The notes under the pieces were generated by a model. The model did no database searches. It saw nothing but the letters and a program-made list of their open reading frames with translations, and was not told the DNA's origin. A program made the position numbers and the translations under genes. From assembly GCA_029862205.1 (NCBI GenBank), contig JAOTXT010000010.1:17923-81922 (forward strand): a DNA stretch of 64,000 nt, read 5' to 3'. The stretch is from Paracoccaceae bacterium (lineage in GTDB: Bacteria; Pseudomonadota; Alphaproteobacteria; Rhodobacterales; Rhodobacteraceae). Shown one piece after another: positions 18,122 to 26,750 of the stretch. Position 1 is the stretch's first letter, and the number at the start of each line of letters is the position of its first letter.

Positions 18122-18595
18122 TCAGCACCCGCCCCGGTCATCCGCGACCCGGGTCCAGGTCTGCGCCTTCCCGAAAATCGGTAGCAGCACATAGCCGCGC
18201 AGGACCAGCTGGCCCGGGTCTGCCGTGATTTTTGCCGCGTAGGATTTTCCGTCGCGGGGATTGTAGATCATCCCCGACCAGGTGCCGTCATCTGATCTGC
18301 CGAAGCTCTTGACCAGTTCGGTCGAACAGAGCGGCGCGTTGCGGAGCGTTTCGTCGTGATTGTTCCGGTCGGTCTTGGCCTGTCCCACGTTATCCAGCGG
18401 CTCGCGCAGCCAGGCGATCCGGCCGCAGGCCTTCGCGGGCGCCGCGTCGCAAGGCGCGATCCTGACGATCGCCCGGCCGCTTTGGGTCAGCCAAAGGCCG
18501 AACGGCGCCGCGCGCCCCTCTGGCGACGCGAACGCAGCGCTTGGCGCCGCCATGACAAAGAACGCCAAGGCGCTGAAAAGCAACCGTCCCTTCAT
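18122..18595 (-). CDS. DUF2147 domain-containing secreted protein
   Basis: 157 residues with a signal peptide ending AFASPEG. The DUF2147 pattern is plain: GLWLTQSGRAIVRIAPC near residue 32, CGRIAWLREPLD near 57, then GMIYNPRDGKSYAAKI near 107 and RGYVLLPIFGKAQTWTR near the end. This lipocalin-like family is common in alphaproteobacteria and has no firm function. Transcribed convergently with the lipoprotein gene and divergently from the aminopeptidase gene. Confidence 0.9.
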   Translation of the reverse strand: MKGRLLFSALAFFVMAAPSAAFASPEGRAAPFGLWLTQSGRAIVRIAPCDAAPAKACGRIAWLREPLDNVGQAKTDRNNHDETLRNAPLCSTELVKSFGRSDDGTWSGMIYNPRDGKSYAAKITADPGQLVLRGYVLLPIFGKAQTWTRVADDRGGC

Positions 18596-18719
18596 TCCGA
18601 CGGCCTAATTGCGTCAGTTGGCGGCCCGATTCAAGTCAAGCTCGCGAAAGCGTCATTTTCGGCTTGCTCCGCCAAGCGCTCCGGGGCCAGCATGGGCGCT
18701 GGCCAGCCGGGGGTGCGCG

Positions 18720-20549
18720 ATGTTCCAATCCTTCGATCAAAAGGGCGGCAGGGAGGGCACGCCCGAACGGGTCGCCGCGTTGCGCGCGCGCCTTGTCGGG
18801 CTGGGAGCGGACGGCTTCCTGGCGCCGCGCGCCGATGCCCATCAGGGCGAGACGGTTGCCCCCTGCGACGAACGGCTGGCCTATCTGACCGGCTTCACCG
18901 GTTCGGCCGGGCTGGCGATTGTCATGACCGACTGCGCTGCGCTTTTCGTCGACGGGCGCTACACGCTGCAGGCCGAGGCCCAGGTCGAGCCGTCCATCTT
19001 CGAGATCGTGCCGATCCACGAGACGCCGGTCGCCAAATGGGTGGAAAAGACGCTCGGCGAGGACCAGGCGCTTGCCTATGATCCGTGGCTCCACGGGCGC
19101 AACGAGATTGACCGTCTCAGGAAGGCCACCGCCACAGCGGGCGCGAAGCTGATGCCGCTCGATGCCAACCCGGTCGACGCGATCTGGGAAGACCGGCCAC
19201 CGCCGCCGCTTGGGGCGGTCCGGGTCCAGCCGACGGAACTGGCCGGCGAGGAAACCGCGGCACGCCGCCGCCGGGTCGGCGCCCGGGTCGCCGAAGCGGG
19301 GGCGGCGGCGGCCGTCCTGACCCAGCCCGATAGTCTGGCCTGGCTGCTGAACATCCGAGGCGGCGACCTGCCCCGCTCGCCAGTGGCGCTGGGCTTCGGA
19401 ATCCTAAACGCGGACGGCACCGTCGCGCTCTACATGGAACCCGAGAAATGCGATGGCGAGGTCCGCGCGCATCTGGGAAACGAGGTCGCCATCGCGCCAC
19501 CTGACCACTTCGGCGAGGGCCTGGCGATGTTCGGTGACAAGACCGTCCTAATCGACAAAGCAACCTGCCCGCTTTGGGTGGCGGACCAGCTAAAAGGTGC
19601 GGACGCACACATCGTTTGGGGTCAAGACCCCTGTGTCCTGCCGAAAGCAATAAAGAACGAAGCCGAGTGCGAGGGCATGCGCGTGGCTCATCGCCGCGAC
19701 GGCGCCGCGATGGTTCGGTTTCTCCACTGGCTCGACACCGAAATCGCGGCGGGGACCGAGCTGACCGAGATCGATGTGGTCACGGCGCTAGAGAAATTCC
19801 GCGCCGCCGATCGGGCCCTCTTGGATATCTCGTTCGACACGATCTGCGGGTCCGGGCCGAACGGCGCGATCGTGCATTACCGGGTCACCCGCCAGACCAA
19901 CCGGACCCTGGCACCGGGCGAACTGTTGCTGGTGGACTCGGGCGGGCAATACCAGGATGGCACGACCGACATAACGCGGACCATCGCCGTCGGGCCGCCG
20001 CCCGAGGAAGCGCGGCGGCCTTTTACCCTGGTGCTGAAGGGCATGATCCAGCTCAGCCGCACGCGCTGGCCTGATGGGGTCAGCGGACGCGATCTCGACG
20101 CGCTGGCGCGCGGGCCGCTCTGGCGCGCGGGTCTGGACTATGATCACGGTACCGGCCACGGGGTTGGAGCGTATTTGAACGTGCATGAAGGCCCACAGCG
20201 CCTGTCGCGCAAAGGGGGCGACGTGGCCCTGGCCCCCGGCATGATCGTCTCGAACGAGCCCGGCTATTACCGCACCGGCGCGTTCGGCATCCGGATCGAG
20301 AACCTGGTCCTGGTCACCGAACCCTCGGTCACGGAGGGCGGCGAACGCGAAATGATGGGCTTCGAGACGCTGACCCTGGCGCCGATCGACCGGCGGCTGA
20401 TCGCCTCTGATCTGTTGAGTGTGGACGAGCGGGCGTGGCTCGACGATTACCATGCGCGCGTGCGGGGCGAGATCGGCGCGGCGCTCGGCCCGGAAGGCGA
20501 CGGCGTGGTTATCGACTGGCTCGACCAGGCATGCGCGCCACTGGACTAG
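18720..20549 (+). CDS. Aminopeptidase P family protein (M24 metallopeptidase)
   Basis: 609 residues, the long Xaa-Pro aminopeptidase form with two creatinase-like N-terminal domains and a C-terminal pita-bread domain. Metal ligands are visible as DSGGQYQDGTTDITR near 435 (two Asp), GTGHGVGAYLNVHEGP near 505 (His) and SNEPGYY near 542 (Glu), with a second Glu in GIRIENLVLVTEP. It removes an N-terminal residue preceding proline. The open frame extends 37 codons upstream, but ATG at 18720 has GGGGG eight bases before it and gives the family start. A DUF427 gene follows after 45 bases. Confidence 0.94.
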   Translation: MFQSFDQKGGREGTPERVAALRARLVGLGADGFLAPRADAHQGETVAPCDERLAYLTGFTGSAGLAIVMTDCAALFVDGRYTLQAEAQVEPSIFEIVPIHETPVAKWVEKTLGEDQALAYDPWLHGRNEIDRLRKATATAGAKLMPLDANPVDAIWEDRPPPPLGAVRVQPTELAGEETAARRRRVGARVAEAGAAAAVLTQPDSLAWLLNIRGGDLPRSPVALGFGILNADGTVALYMEPEKCDGEVRAHLGNEVAIAPPDHFGEGLAMFGDKTVLIDKATCPLWVADQLKGADAHIVWGQDPCVLPKAIKNEAECEGMRVAHRRDGAAMVRFLHWLDTEIAAGTELTEIDVVTALEKFRAADRALLDISFDTICGSGPNGAIVHYRVTRQTNRTLAPGELLLVDSGGQYQDGTTDITRTIAVGPPPEEARRPFTLVLKGMIQLSRTRWPDGVSGRDLDALARGPLWRAGLDYDHGTGHGVGAYLNVHEGPQRLSRKGGDVALAPGMIVSNEPGYYRTGAFGIRIENLVLVTEPSVTEGGEREMMGFETLTLAPIDRRLIASDLLSVDERAWLDDYHARVRGEIGAALGPEGDGVVIDWLDQACAPLD

Positions 20550-20594
20550 CCGAGGATCGGAAATACATTCATCTACGTTTGAGGGGAAAGCCTG

Positions 20595-20936
20595 ATGTCC
20601 GAGAAATTTTCGATCGCGCCCGCCAGCGGCGTCCATGTGGTGCGGGCCGGAGGCGCGGTGATCGGCGAGACCGTACGTGCTCTGATGCTGACCGAGCATG
20701 GCTACGAGCCGGTGATCTATTTCCCGCGAGAGGATGCGGGGATCGAGTTCCTCGATCGTTCCGAGACCCGCACGAATTGCCCACACAAGGGCGAGGCCAG
20801 GCATTTCCACATCGCGGCCAAGTCCGGTCCCATCACCGATGCGGCCTGGTCCTACGAAGACCCGCTGCCGGGCGCGGAAGCGATCAAGGGCTACATCGCG
20901 TTTTACGCCGAAAAGGCCACGGTGGAAGCGTTGTAG
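20595..20936 (+). CDS. DUF427 domain-containing protein
   Basis: 113 residues matching the DUF427 family: VIGETVRALMLTEHGYEPVIYF near residue 22, TNCPHKGEARHFHI near 60 and AWSYEDPLPGAEAIKGYIAF near 84. The conserved CPxKGxAxY-like pattern is present as CPHKGEARHF. The family is small, cytoplasmic and without established function. The gene follows the aminopeptidase gene and is closed by a very long hairpin eight bases after its stop. Confidence 0.9.
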   Translation: MSEKFSIAPASGVHVVRAGGAVIGETVRALMLTEHGYEPVIYFPREDAGIEFLDRSETRTNCPHKGEARHFHIAAKSGPITDAAWSYEDPLPGAEAIKGYIAFYAEKATVEAL

Positions 20937-20944
20937 GCTAGATT

Positions 20945-21035
20945 CCGCCGCCCACCCAGGCCTCCCCACCCAACCACCAATCATGCCAATGGTAGAGAAT
21001 TGGTGGTTGGGCGGGGAGGCCTGGGTGGGCGGCGG
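20945..21035. terminator. Very long hairpin between convergent genes
   Basis: Two 37-base arms (20945-20981 and 20999-21035) are complementary except for one position, separated by a 17-base loop. In RNA this is a 37-bp stem on either strand. It sits exactly between the convergent DUF427 and ClC genes, so bidirectional termination is the simplest role, although neither strand has a T-tract. The stem is far longer than a normal terminator. Confidence 0.7.
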
Positions 21036-21043
21036 CCAGATAA

Positions 21044-22735
21044 TCACGCGTGCTCTTCGCGCAATTCCTCCTCCAGCACCCGGCTATAGGCCGACAGCGC
21101 ATCGGCGCGGAACAGCGCGCCCAGAAGCTCGGGCTTGGTTTCCTCTGTTACCGCGCCGTCGATCACTGGTAGGAACCGCCCGCCCAGCTCTCTGAACATT
21201 GGCAGCGCCCGGTCCAGATGGTCTTCGCGGCGCAGGTAGACACCCTGCTCGATCAATTCCCAGCAACTGGCATCGGCCGCGCAATCCTCGGCCCCGCGAT
21301 GGCGCATCAGATGGACGACCGGCATGGTCGCCGCCAGATAGCCCTGCGGCCCGTCCGATAGTTTCAGGCCGCGCCGCTCGAGCTGGGTCAAGAAGGCCGA
21401 GCGCGCGACGATCCGGCTGGCCACGACCGAGGCGAGCGAGACCGAGATCATCACCGCGATCCCCGCCTGCCAGTCGCCGGTCAGCTCGAAGACGATCAGG
21501 GTCGACGAGATCGGCGCTCCCAGGACAGCGCCCGCCACCGCGCCCATGCCCGCCAAGGCATAAAGCCCTTGGCTGCCCGAGACCGCCGGGAAGATCTGGA
21601 TCGCCAATTCGCCGAAGGCGCATCCCGTCAGCGCGCCCAGCATGATCGCGGGCGAAAAGACGCCGCCACCCATCCGCCCCGCATAGGTGATGCAGACCGC
21701 GACTACCTTGACCACGGCGAAGGCCACCGCCGTGAAGAACGCGAATTGGGTCGTCAGCGCCAGCGACGTGGTCTCGTAGCCGACGCCAATGATATGGGGG
21801 AACTGGAGCGCGATGATGCCCAACATCGCGCCCGCCACCGCCGGTCGCAGCAGGTCGGGGATATGCAGCGCCTGCTGCACCCGGTCGGCAACCCCCTCGG
21901 CGACGAAGAGGCTGCGCACCATCACCGCGCCGACGAAGCCCGATAGGACGCCGAGGATCATGAACGCCGGGATCTCCCAATAAAAGGCGATTGTGTGGAC
22001 CGGAAGGGTGAACTCGGTGACGTCGCCCAGATGGATCCGCCCGACCACCGTGGCCGCGACCGCGGCGATCACGATCGGCCCGAGCGCGTGCAGCGCGAAG
22101 TGACGCAGAACCACTTCCATGGCGAAAAGCGCGCCCGCCAATGGCGCGTTGAAGCTGGCCGAGACCGCGGCCGCGGCCGCGCAGCCCAGAATGTCACGCG
22201 CCGCGATCGGGGGCGCTTTGAGCTTTTCCGAGACCCAGCTCGCGATCACCGCGCCTAGATGGATCGCTGGTCCCTCGCGGCCGGTACTGCCCCCGGTCGA
22301 GAGCGTCACCAACGCCGCCCCGACCGAGGCGACGCCGGTGCGCCGGTCGACCTTGCCGTCATGGATCGCCGCCGCCTCGATCACGGCATCGACCCCGCGC
22401 GCCCGGGCGTCTCGGGTGAAGACCGTCAGGATCAGCCCCACGATCAGCCCGCCGACGATGGGAATAACGAGGACCAGATACCAGGGAAGCGCGGCGGCGA
22501 CCGAATGGATCACCTCGTTATCGGCGCCGTAGAACTGGGTTTGCAGCCAAATGATGCCTTGGCGGAACAGGATCACCGCATATCCGGTGACCACGCCGAT
22601 GACCATCGCAAGCGGCCAAAGCACGATTTGGCTGAAATCGCGGGTTCGCAGCACCCGGGCGCGCAGCCGGGCGGCCTTGGCCCGAAGCCATTCCTTGGCT
22701 GGCTTGATCCCCGCTACCGGCATGTCGCCCGGCAC
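21044..22735 (-). CDS. ClC-family chloride channel or transporter with C-terminal extension
   Basis: 563 residues with a ClC membrane domain. The three anion-pathway motifs are visible: GGSTGREGPAIHLGA near residue 150 (external gating Glu), SFNAPLAGALFAMEV near 195 and GGGVFSPAIMLGAL near 355. The position of the internal proton glutamate of E. coli ClC reads Val (AMEV), as in eukaryotic channels. A soluble C-terminal segment of about 110 residues resembles a partial CBS region. Start is GTG at 22735 or ATG at 22723; the ribosome site does not settle it. Its transcript ends at the long hairpin. Confidence 0.9.
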   Translation of the reverse strand: MPGDMPVAGIKPAKEWLRAKAARLRARVLRTRDFSQIVLWPLAMVIGVVTGYAVILFRQGIIWLQTQFYGADNEVIHSVAAALPWYLVLVIPIVGGLIVGLILTVFTRDARARGVDAVIEAAAIHDGKVDRRTGVASVGAALVTLSTGGSTGREGPAIHLGAVIASWVSEKLKAPPIAARDILGCAAAAAVSASFNAPLAGALFAMEVVLRHFALHALGPIVIAAVAATVVGRIHLGDVTEFTLPVHTIAFYWEIPAFMILGVLSGFVGAVMVRSLFVAEGVADRVQQALHIPDLLRPAVAGAMLGIIALQFPHIIGVGYETTSLALTTQFAFFTAVAFAVVKVVAVCITYAGRMGGGVFSPAIMLGALTGCAFGELAIQIFPAVSGSQGLYALAGMGAVAGAVLGAPISSTLIVFELTGDWQAGIAVMISVSLASVVASRIVARSAFLTQLERRGLKLSDGPQGYLAATMPVVHLMRHRGAEDCAADASCWELIEQGVYLRREDHLDRALPMFRELGGRFLPVIDGAVTEETKPELLGALFRADALSAYSRVLEEELREEHA

Positions 22736-22819
22736 TACCCCTGAAGGCGTATCGTTTTCAATTATCCACAGCCTAAGACCATAAGGACTCGGCGAAAAGC
22801 CCCTGGCGCGGGAAGTTGA

Positions 22820-23326
22820 TCAGGTGTTGCTGCGAATGCCCAGGCGGTTTCCGGCCTGTGCGGGTCGCGGGAGCCCCGCATGGGCTGCCGTCAGCCGCTG
22901 GATCCGCTCTTGCGCCGCGTCCGGATAGGGCGCCGAGCGCCTGGCCTCGAGGTCCACGTTCATGGTCAGGCTTTCATAGGTCGCCGCCGGCTGGCCGGTC
23001 TCGCCGTTGATCATAGTCATGAAGAAGTGGACCCGCTTCGGGTCCGCGTCCAGCACCTGGAACTCGCAGTGGAACGCGCCGCCCTCGAGCAGTTCGCCCA
23101 GATAGTGGATCTGGGTCTGCAACGCCATCGGCCCCATGCGGTGCTCGCGGACCAGGTTCTCTCCGATCTTCAGGACCCCCTCGAAAATCTCGTCCGCCGC
23201 CTGGTCAAAGGCCATGGTGTAATAGGCGACGTTCATATGGCCATTATAGTCGATCCACTCCGGCGGCACGTGGCGGGTGGTGGTGCGGATCGGGGCCTTC
23301 TCGTACGCGATCTCGGTCTCGGCCAT
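22820..23326 (-). CDS. Hotdog-fold thioesterase family protein (possibly betainyl-CoA thioesterase-like)
   Basis: 168 residues. The segment PPEWIDYNGHMNVAYYTMAF is a hotdog thioesterase signature with aspartate and histidine in the DYNGHMN motif; ALQTQIHYLGELLEGG follows. The length and motif spacing recall the thioesterases of L-carnitine degradation (LcdT type) rather than YbgC, but this is by eye. It is divergent from the D-lactate-dehydrogenase-like flavoprotein gene, 79 bases away. Confidence 0.82.
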   Translation of the reverse strand: MAETEIAYEKAPIRTTTRHVPPEWIDYNGHMNVAYYTMAFDQAADEIFEGVLKIGENLVREHRMGPMALQTQIHYLGELLEGGAFHCEFQVLDADPKRVHFFMTMINGETGQPAATYESLTMNVDLEARRSAPYPDAAQERIQRLTAAHAGLPRPAQAGNRLGIRSNT

Positions 23327-23405
23327 GGAGCCTCCTTAAGCGTTGCTGGCGCGAATAAATCAGCTTATCCCGGGCCAAGACAAGGAAAAGCCTGCGAGAG
23401 GTTCG

Positions 23406-24779
23406 ATGAGCATTGAGAGTGCGATTACCGAGTTGGCCCCGCATTTCGGTGACCGGCTGAGCCAGGCCGAAAGCGTGCGCGAACAGCACGGGCACGACGA
23501 GGCGCATCACCGCCCGCGACTGCCCGACGCGGTAATCTGGCCCCACTCGACCGAGGAAGTGGCGCTGGTCGCGCGCACCTGCAACGAGCATGGCTGCCCA
23601 ATCGTGCCCTGGGGCACCGGCACCTCGCTGGAAGGCCATGTGATCCCCGTCCAGGGTGGGATCAGCCTGGATTTCACCCAGATGGACAAGGTGCTGGCAG
23701 TCCATTCGGAAGACATGGACGTAGTCGTGCAGCCCGGTATCCAGCGCATCCGGCTGAACGAGGAGCTGCGCGAGACCGGGCTCTTCTTCCCGGTCGATCC
23801 GGGTGCGGACGCCTCGATCGGCGGCATGGCGGCGACGCGGGCGTCCGGCACCTGCGCGGTGCGCTATGGCACGATGCGCGAGGCGGTGCTGGCGCTGGAG
23901 GTGGTGCTGGCGGATGGGCGGGTAATCCGGACCGGCAGCCGCGCCCGGAAATCCGCGGCCGGCTATGACCTGACAAAGCTCTTCGTCGGCTCGGAAGGGA
24001 CGCTCGGGATCATCACCGAGCTGACCTTGCGCCTTCACGGCGTGCCCGAGGCGGTGGCGGCGGCGACTTGCGCCTTCGAGGCCATGGAGGACGCGGTCAA
24101 CACGGTGATCGAGACCATCCAGATGGGAGTGCCGATCGCCCGGATCGAGCTGTTGGACGCGCTGTCGATCAAGGGCTTCAACGGGCACGCGGGCTACGAC
24201 ATGCCGGAATTGCCGACCTTGTTCCTGGAGTTCCAAGGGTCGGAGGCCGGCGTGGCCGAGCAGTCCGAGACCGTGGGCGTGATCGCCGAGGAGCACCGGG
24301 GCCGTGGTTTCGAATGGACCACGAGACCTGAGGAGCGCAACCGCCTGTGGTCGGCGCGGCACAATATCTTCTACGCCCAGCAGTCGCTCAGACCCGGGGC
24401 GAAGGGCTACGTGACGGATGTCTGCGTGCCGATCTCGCGGCTGGCCGAGGCGATCCTGGAGACCAATGAGGACCTGGACGCAAGCCCGCTGATCGCGCCC
24501 CTGGTCGGCCATGTCGGCGATGGGAACTTCCACCTGGCGCTGCTCATCGACCCGGACGACCCGGCGGAGAGATCGGAGGCCGAACGGGTGGGTGCCCGCA
24601 TCTCCGAGCGCGCCATCCGGCTCGGCGGCACGGTGACGGGAGAGCATGGGGTGGGCCTGGGCAAGCGCAAGTTCATGGAGGCCGAGCACGGGGAGGCCTG
24701 GGCGGTGATGGGCGAGATCAAGCGGACCCTGGACCCGAGGGGGATTCTCAATCCGGGCAAGATCGTGCCCGGGAATTGA
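23406..24779 (+). CDS. FAD-binding oxidoreductase, D-lactate dehydrogenase/GlcD type
   Basis: 457 residues. An FAD-binding PCMH domain carries VPWGTGTSLEGHVIPVQGG near residue 75 and AAGYDLTKLFVGSEGTLG near 183. The C-terminal cap domain ends with GHVGDGNFHLALLIDPDD near 375 and EHGVGLGKRKFM near 415, the pattern of membrane-linked D-lactate dehydrogenase (cytochrome). It likely oxidises a D-2-hydroxy acid and feeds the respiratory chain. The open frame starts 21 codons earlier, but the ATG at 23406 follows GAGAGG and fits the family. A palindromic terminator follows. Confidence 0.9.
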   Translation: MSIESAITELAPHFGDRLSQAESVREQHGHDEAHHRPRLPDAVIWPHSTEEVALVARTCNEHGCPIVPWGTGTSLEGHVIPVQGGISLDFTQMDKVLAVHSEDMDVVVQPGIQRIRLNEELRETGLFFPVDPGADASIGGMAATRASGTCAVRYGTMREAVLALEVVLADGRVIRTGSRARKSAAGYDLTKLFVGSEGTLGIITELTLRLHGVPEAVAAATCAFEAMEDAVNTVIETIQMGVPIARIELLDALSIKGFNGHAGYDMPELPTLFLEFQGSEAGVAEQSETVGVIAEEHRGRGFEWTTRPEERNRLWSARHNIFYAQQSLRPGAKGYVTDVCVPISRLAEAILETNEDLDASPLIAPLVGHVGDGNFHLALLIDPDDPAERSEAERVGARISERAIRLGGTVTGEHGVGLGKRKFMEAEHGEAWAVMGEIKRTLDPRGILNPGKIVPGN

Positions 24780-24789
24780 GGGATCTCAC

Positions 24790-24811
24790 AGGCTCTCACA
24801 TGTGAGAGCCT
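24790..24811 (+). terminator. Perfect palindrome after the flavoprotein gene
   Basis: AGGCTCTCACA followed directly by its complement TGTGAGAGCCT forms a 22-base perfect palindrome 10 bases after the stop codon. A run GTTTTT follows about 15 bases later. Likely an intrinsic or stabilising terminator. Confidence 0.65.
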
Positions 24812-25239
24812 TATGAGCCGATTGTTTTTAAACGGTAATTCGAGATCTTTACCGATTCTTCACGGTTGGCGCGCGCTCCGTGGCTTTCCGGCGCAACGGG
24901 TTTCGGCCGGCGATCGGCCTGATGCTGCGGCGGATCGGTGGAACCACGGCGGGCAAATCCGGTTGCGTTGATTGTGGGCTCTGACGAGCCCACCCTACGG
25001 GGCTGGTGAAACCTACGGACATAGCCTTCCGGCCAATAACGGTCGAATTTGCGGGTGCAGCTTAAGGTTTGGATTGAGCCCGAACTACAAAATGCTGCAC
25101 CGCATCCGAATGGCAGCAATGGGCGGCAAGCCGGACGCTCGGAGAGTGCGCGCTACGTGTACTTCTGACCCAATGCGGACATTCGTCACGTTTCACATGG
25201 GTCCGCTGAGGTCTTAGCACGCGTGAGACATAGCGCGGC
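24812..25239. other. 428 bases without a credible gene; one short hairpin
   Basis: No frame here has coding character or a ribosome site. The stretch holds a perfect hairpin GTGGGCTC-TGAC-GAGCCCAC (24974-24993) followed by CCTAC, resembling the end of the REP-like element at 3643-3715. Near 25172 there is a GCGGACATTCG motif similar to ones in the other flank of the island (27035, 27081). It looks like decayed intergenic sequence bordering the accessory island. Confidence 0.6.
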
Positions 25240-25743
25240 CTACTCATCATTTTTGGATGGTTGTTCTTTCCTTGAGGATTTCGCGTCAGGCTTCTCACTC
25301 GTGTGCGAGATGAACGGCATCTCTTCCTCTGCCGAGTAGCGAAGAACAAACGATGCGACTGCCAGTATCAATGTCGCGCCTGCAATTGTAAGCAGACGTT
25401 CGTTCGTCATGTCCTTGATGTTCAGCGAACTGGCAAGTGACCGCGTCATCACGGTGATCGCGACGTAGAGCAGAAACTGAACCGGCAATCTATTGGTCTT
25501 GAAGTAGATGCCGACCATCGCACCCAATTCCAGGAAGATGAACAAGAGGAGTATGTCCTCGACGCTTGCCGCCCCCTTTTCCATCATACCGAGATAAGCA
25601 TCAATGGCTGACCAGACGATTGTCGCGCCGATTGCAAACAATGCAACCAGTTGAAAGCCATCAACCATATGATTGCCGAGTCGCTCAGCAACAGTCTCTG
25701 CTTTGTCAGCCGTTTGATCAACGAAATCAACGATCTTCGACAT
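25240..25743 (-). CDS. PsiE-family membrane protein
   Basis: 167 residues with four predicted membrane helices (about 28-49, 62-81, 87-104 and 116-135) and polar, charged ends. The middle part (VEDILLLFIFLELGAMVGIY, then LPVQFLLYVAITVMTRS) lines up with E. coli phosphate-starvation-inducible PsiE, of unknown function; the cytoplasmic N-terminus is longer here. The ATG at 25743 has AAGGAG six bases upstream; the longer open frame lacks this. It lies 44 bases after a cyclase-like gene on the same strand, so the two probably form an operon. Base composition is clearly less GC-rich than the surroundings, which suggests transfer. Confidence 0.78.
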   Translation of the reverse strand: MSKIVDFVDQTADKAETVAERLGNHMVDGFQLVALFAIGATIVWSAIDAYLGMMEKGAASVEDILLLFIFLELGAMVGIYFKTNRLPVQFLLYVAITVMTRSLASSLNIKDMTNERLLTIAGATLILAVASFVLRYSAEEEMPFISHTSEKPDAKSSRKEQPSKNDE

Positions 25744-25787
25744 TTTCCACTCCTTCTTGTGCAGCGGCGATTTATTCTGCAGCTTGT

Positions 25788-26750
25788 TCACCCTTTCACT
25801 CGATCAACGCCATAAAAGCCCTCGCGGGCAAGGAAGGCGCGGGTCGAGGCGAGATAGTCGATTAGATCTTTGTCGGGGAGGTAGATTTCTTCGCGTAGGG
25901 TATGCATGGAATAGAGATGCCAGACCTCGTAATCGTGATCTATCCCTGTCATTTCGTGAGCAGGTATGATCTCCCGAGATGCAACGCACTTGCCCGCAAA
26001 TTGCACATCCACGCCGTCTTCGCTGCCCGTTTGATACACTCCGACCCTCGGTCGCGGTTGGGTGAGCTGCACGCCCAGTCTTTTCCAGAGAGTAGATCCG
26101 ACGCTGACAAGTCGCGGCTTGCAGGCCTTCGCGGTTCGAAAGAACCGGTCAACCTGCATGCCCACATAGTCTGATCTGGCAACACCCAGAAGCTCTTTGG
26201 TGACTGGTCGCGCCGGCCTGAAGTTGAGCCCGTTGCACAGCGCCGCATAGTCACCGGGGTCAATTTCCGATAGTCGTGCTTCACTCCCGAGAAAACCCAT
26301 GATCTTGTTTTCGAAGTGATCGTATCTTCGGTCCGGAAGATGCAATGCATTGGTAACGAGGTCGACGAGCGCTTTCAGTGAAAGATCGAAATCGAACTTG
26401 GCGCCTAAGCTCTCGTCACCGAAGCTTAGCTTTCTCGGCTGCGCCAAAACATCCAGTAGCCCTGAAATGAAGGCATTTCCGACCGCGCGAAGTTCATCTT
26501 CGTTGCCATCATCGACATCGTAAACAAACCAGTACTCGTCACCAATAATCTTTACTAAAAATAACCTTCTAATGTCTATTGCGCCACTTTCACAAACAAA
26601 CCGATAAAAGGATTCCTCTATTTCAAACAAATTTTGAACGTATAATTCGTAAAGCTTATTAATTATTTTGAAATCATGATTTCCATATCGAAACATCTCC
26701 CGTTTCAAAGGCGTTGACCCAACTAGGTCAAGAGATATGGAAACAAACAT
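25788..26750 (-). CDS. Divergent class III nucleotidyl-cyclase-like protein
   Basis: 320 residues. I see a class III cyclase core: MFVSISLDLVGST (Asp8 in the first metal position), VKIIGDEYWFVYD (Lys67 and Asp71, the base-contact and second metal positions), and SDYVGMQVDRFFRTAK, where Asp194, Asp201 and Arg205 match the D-x-W-G-x-x-V-N-x-x-x-R pattern, with Asp replacing the usual Asn. About 115 residues are inserted between the second and third motifs. The last 90 residues match nothing I know. The start has GGAGG eight bases upstream. The gene is AT-rich, most of all at its 5-prime end, unlike the rest of the window. Activity is plausible but unproven; it could also be a degenerate sensor. 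Confidence 0.6.
   Translation of the reverse strand: MFVSISLDLVGSTPLKREMFRYGNHDFKIINKLYELYVQNLFEIEESFYRFVCESGAIDIRRLFLVKIIGDEYWFVYDVDDGNEDELRAVGNAFISGLLDVLAQPRKLSFGDESLGAKFDFDLSLKALVDLVTNALHLPDRRYDHFENKIMGFLGSEARLSEIDPGDYAALCNGLNFRPARPVTKELLGVARSDYVGMQVDRFFRTAKACKPRLVSVGSTLWKRLGVQLTQPRPRVGVYQTGSEDGVDVQFAGKCVASREIIPAHEMTGIDHDYEVWHLYSMHTLREEIYLPDKDLIDYLASTRAFLAREGFYGVDRVKG

Noticed and set aside
24811..25119. 102-codon minus-strand open frame before the island
   Set aside because: No ribosome site, no recognisable domain, and its composition matches decayed spacer.
25240..26750. Calling the cyclase/PsiE pair a Pycsar system outright
   Set aside because: No cyclic-nucleotide-binding domain is visible in the partner and cyclase activity is unproven, so it is reported only as a candidate.
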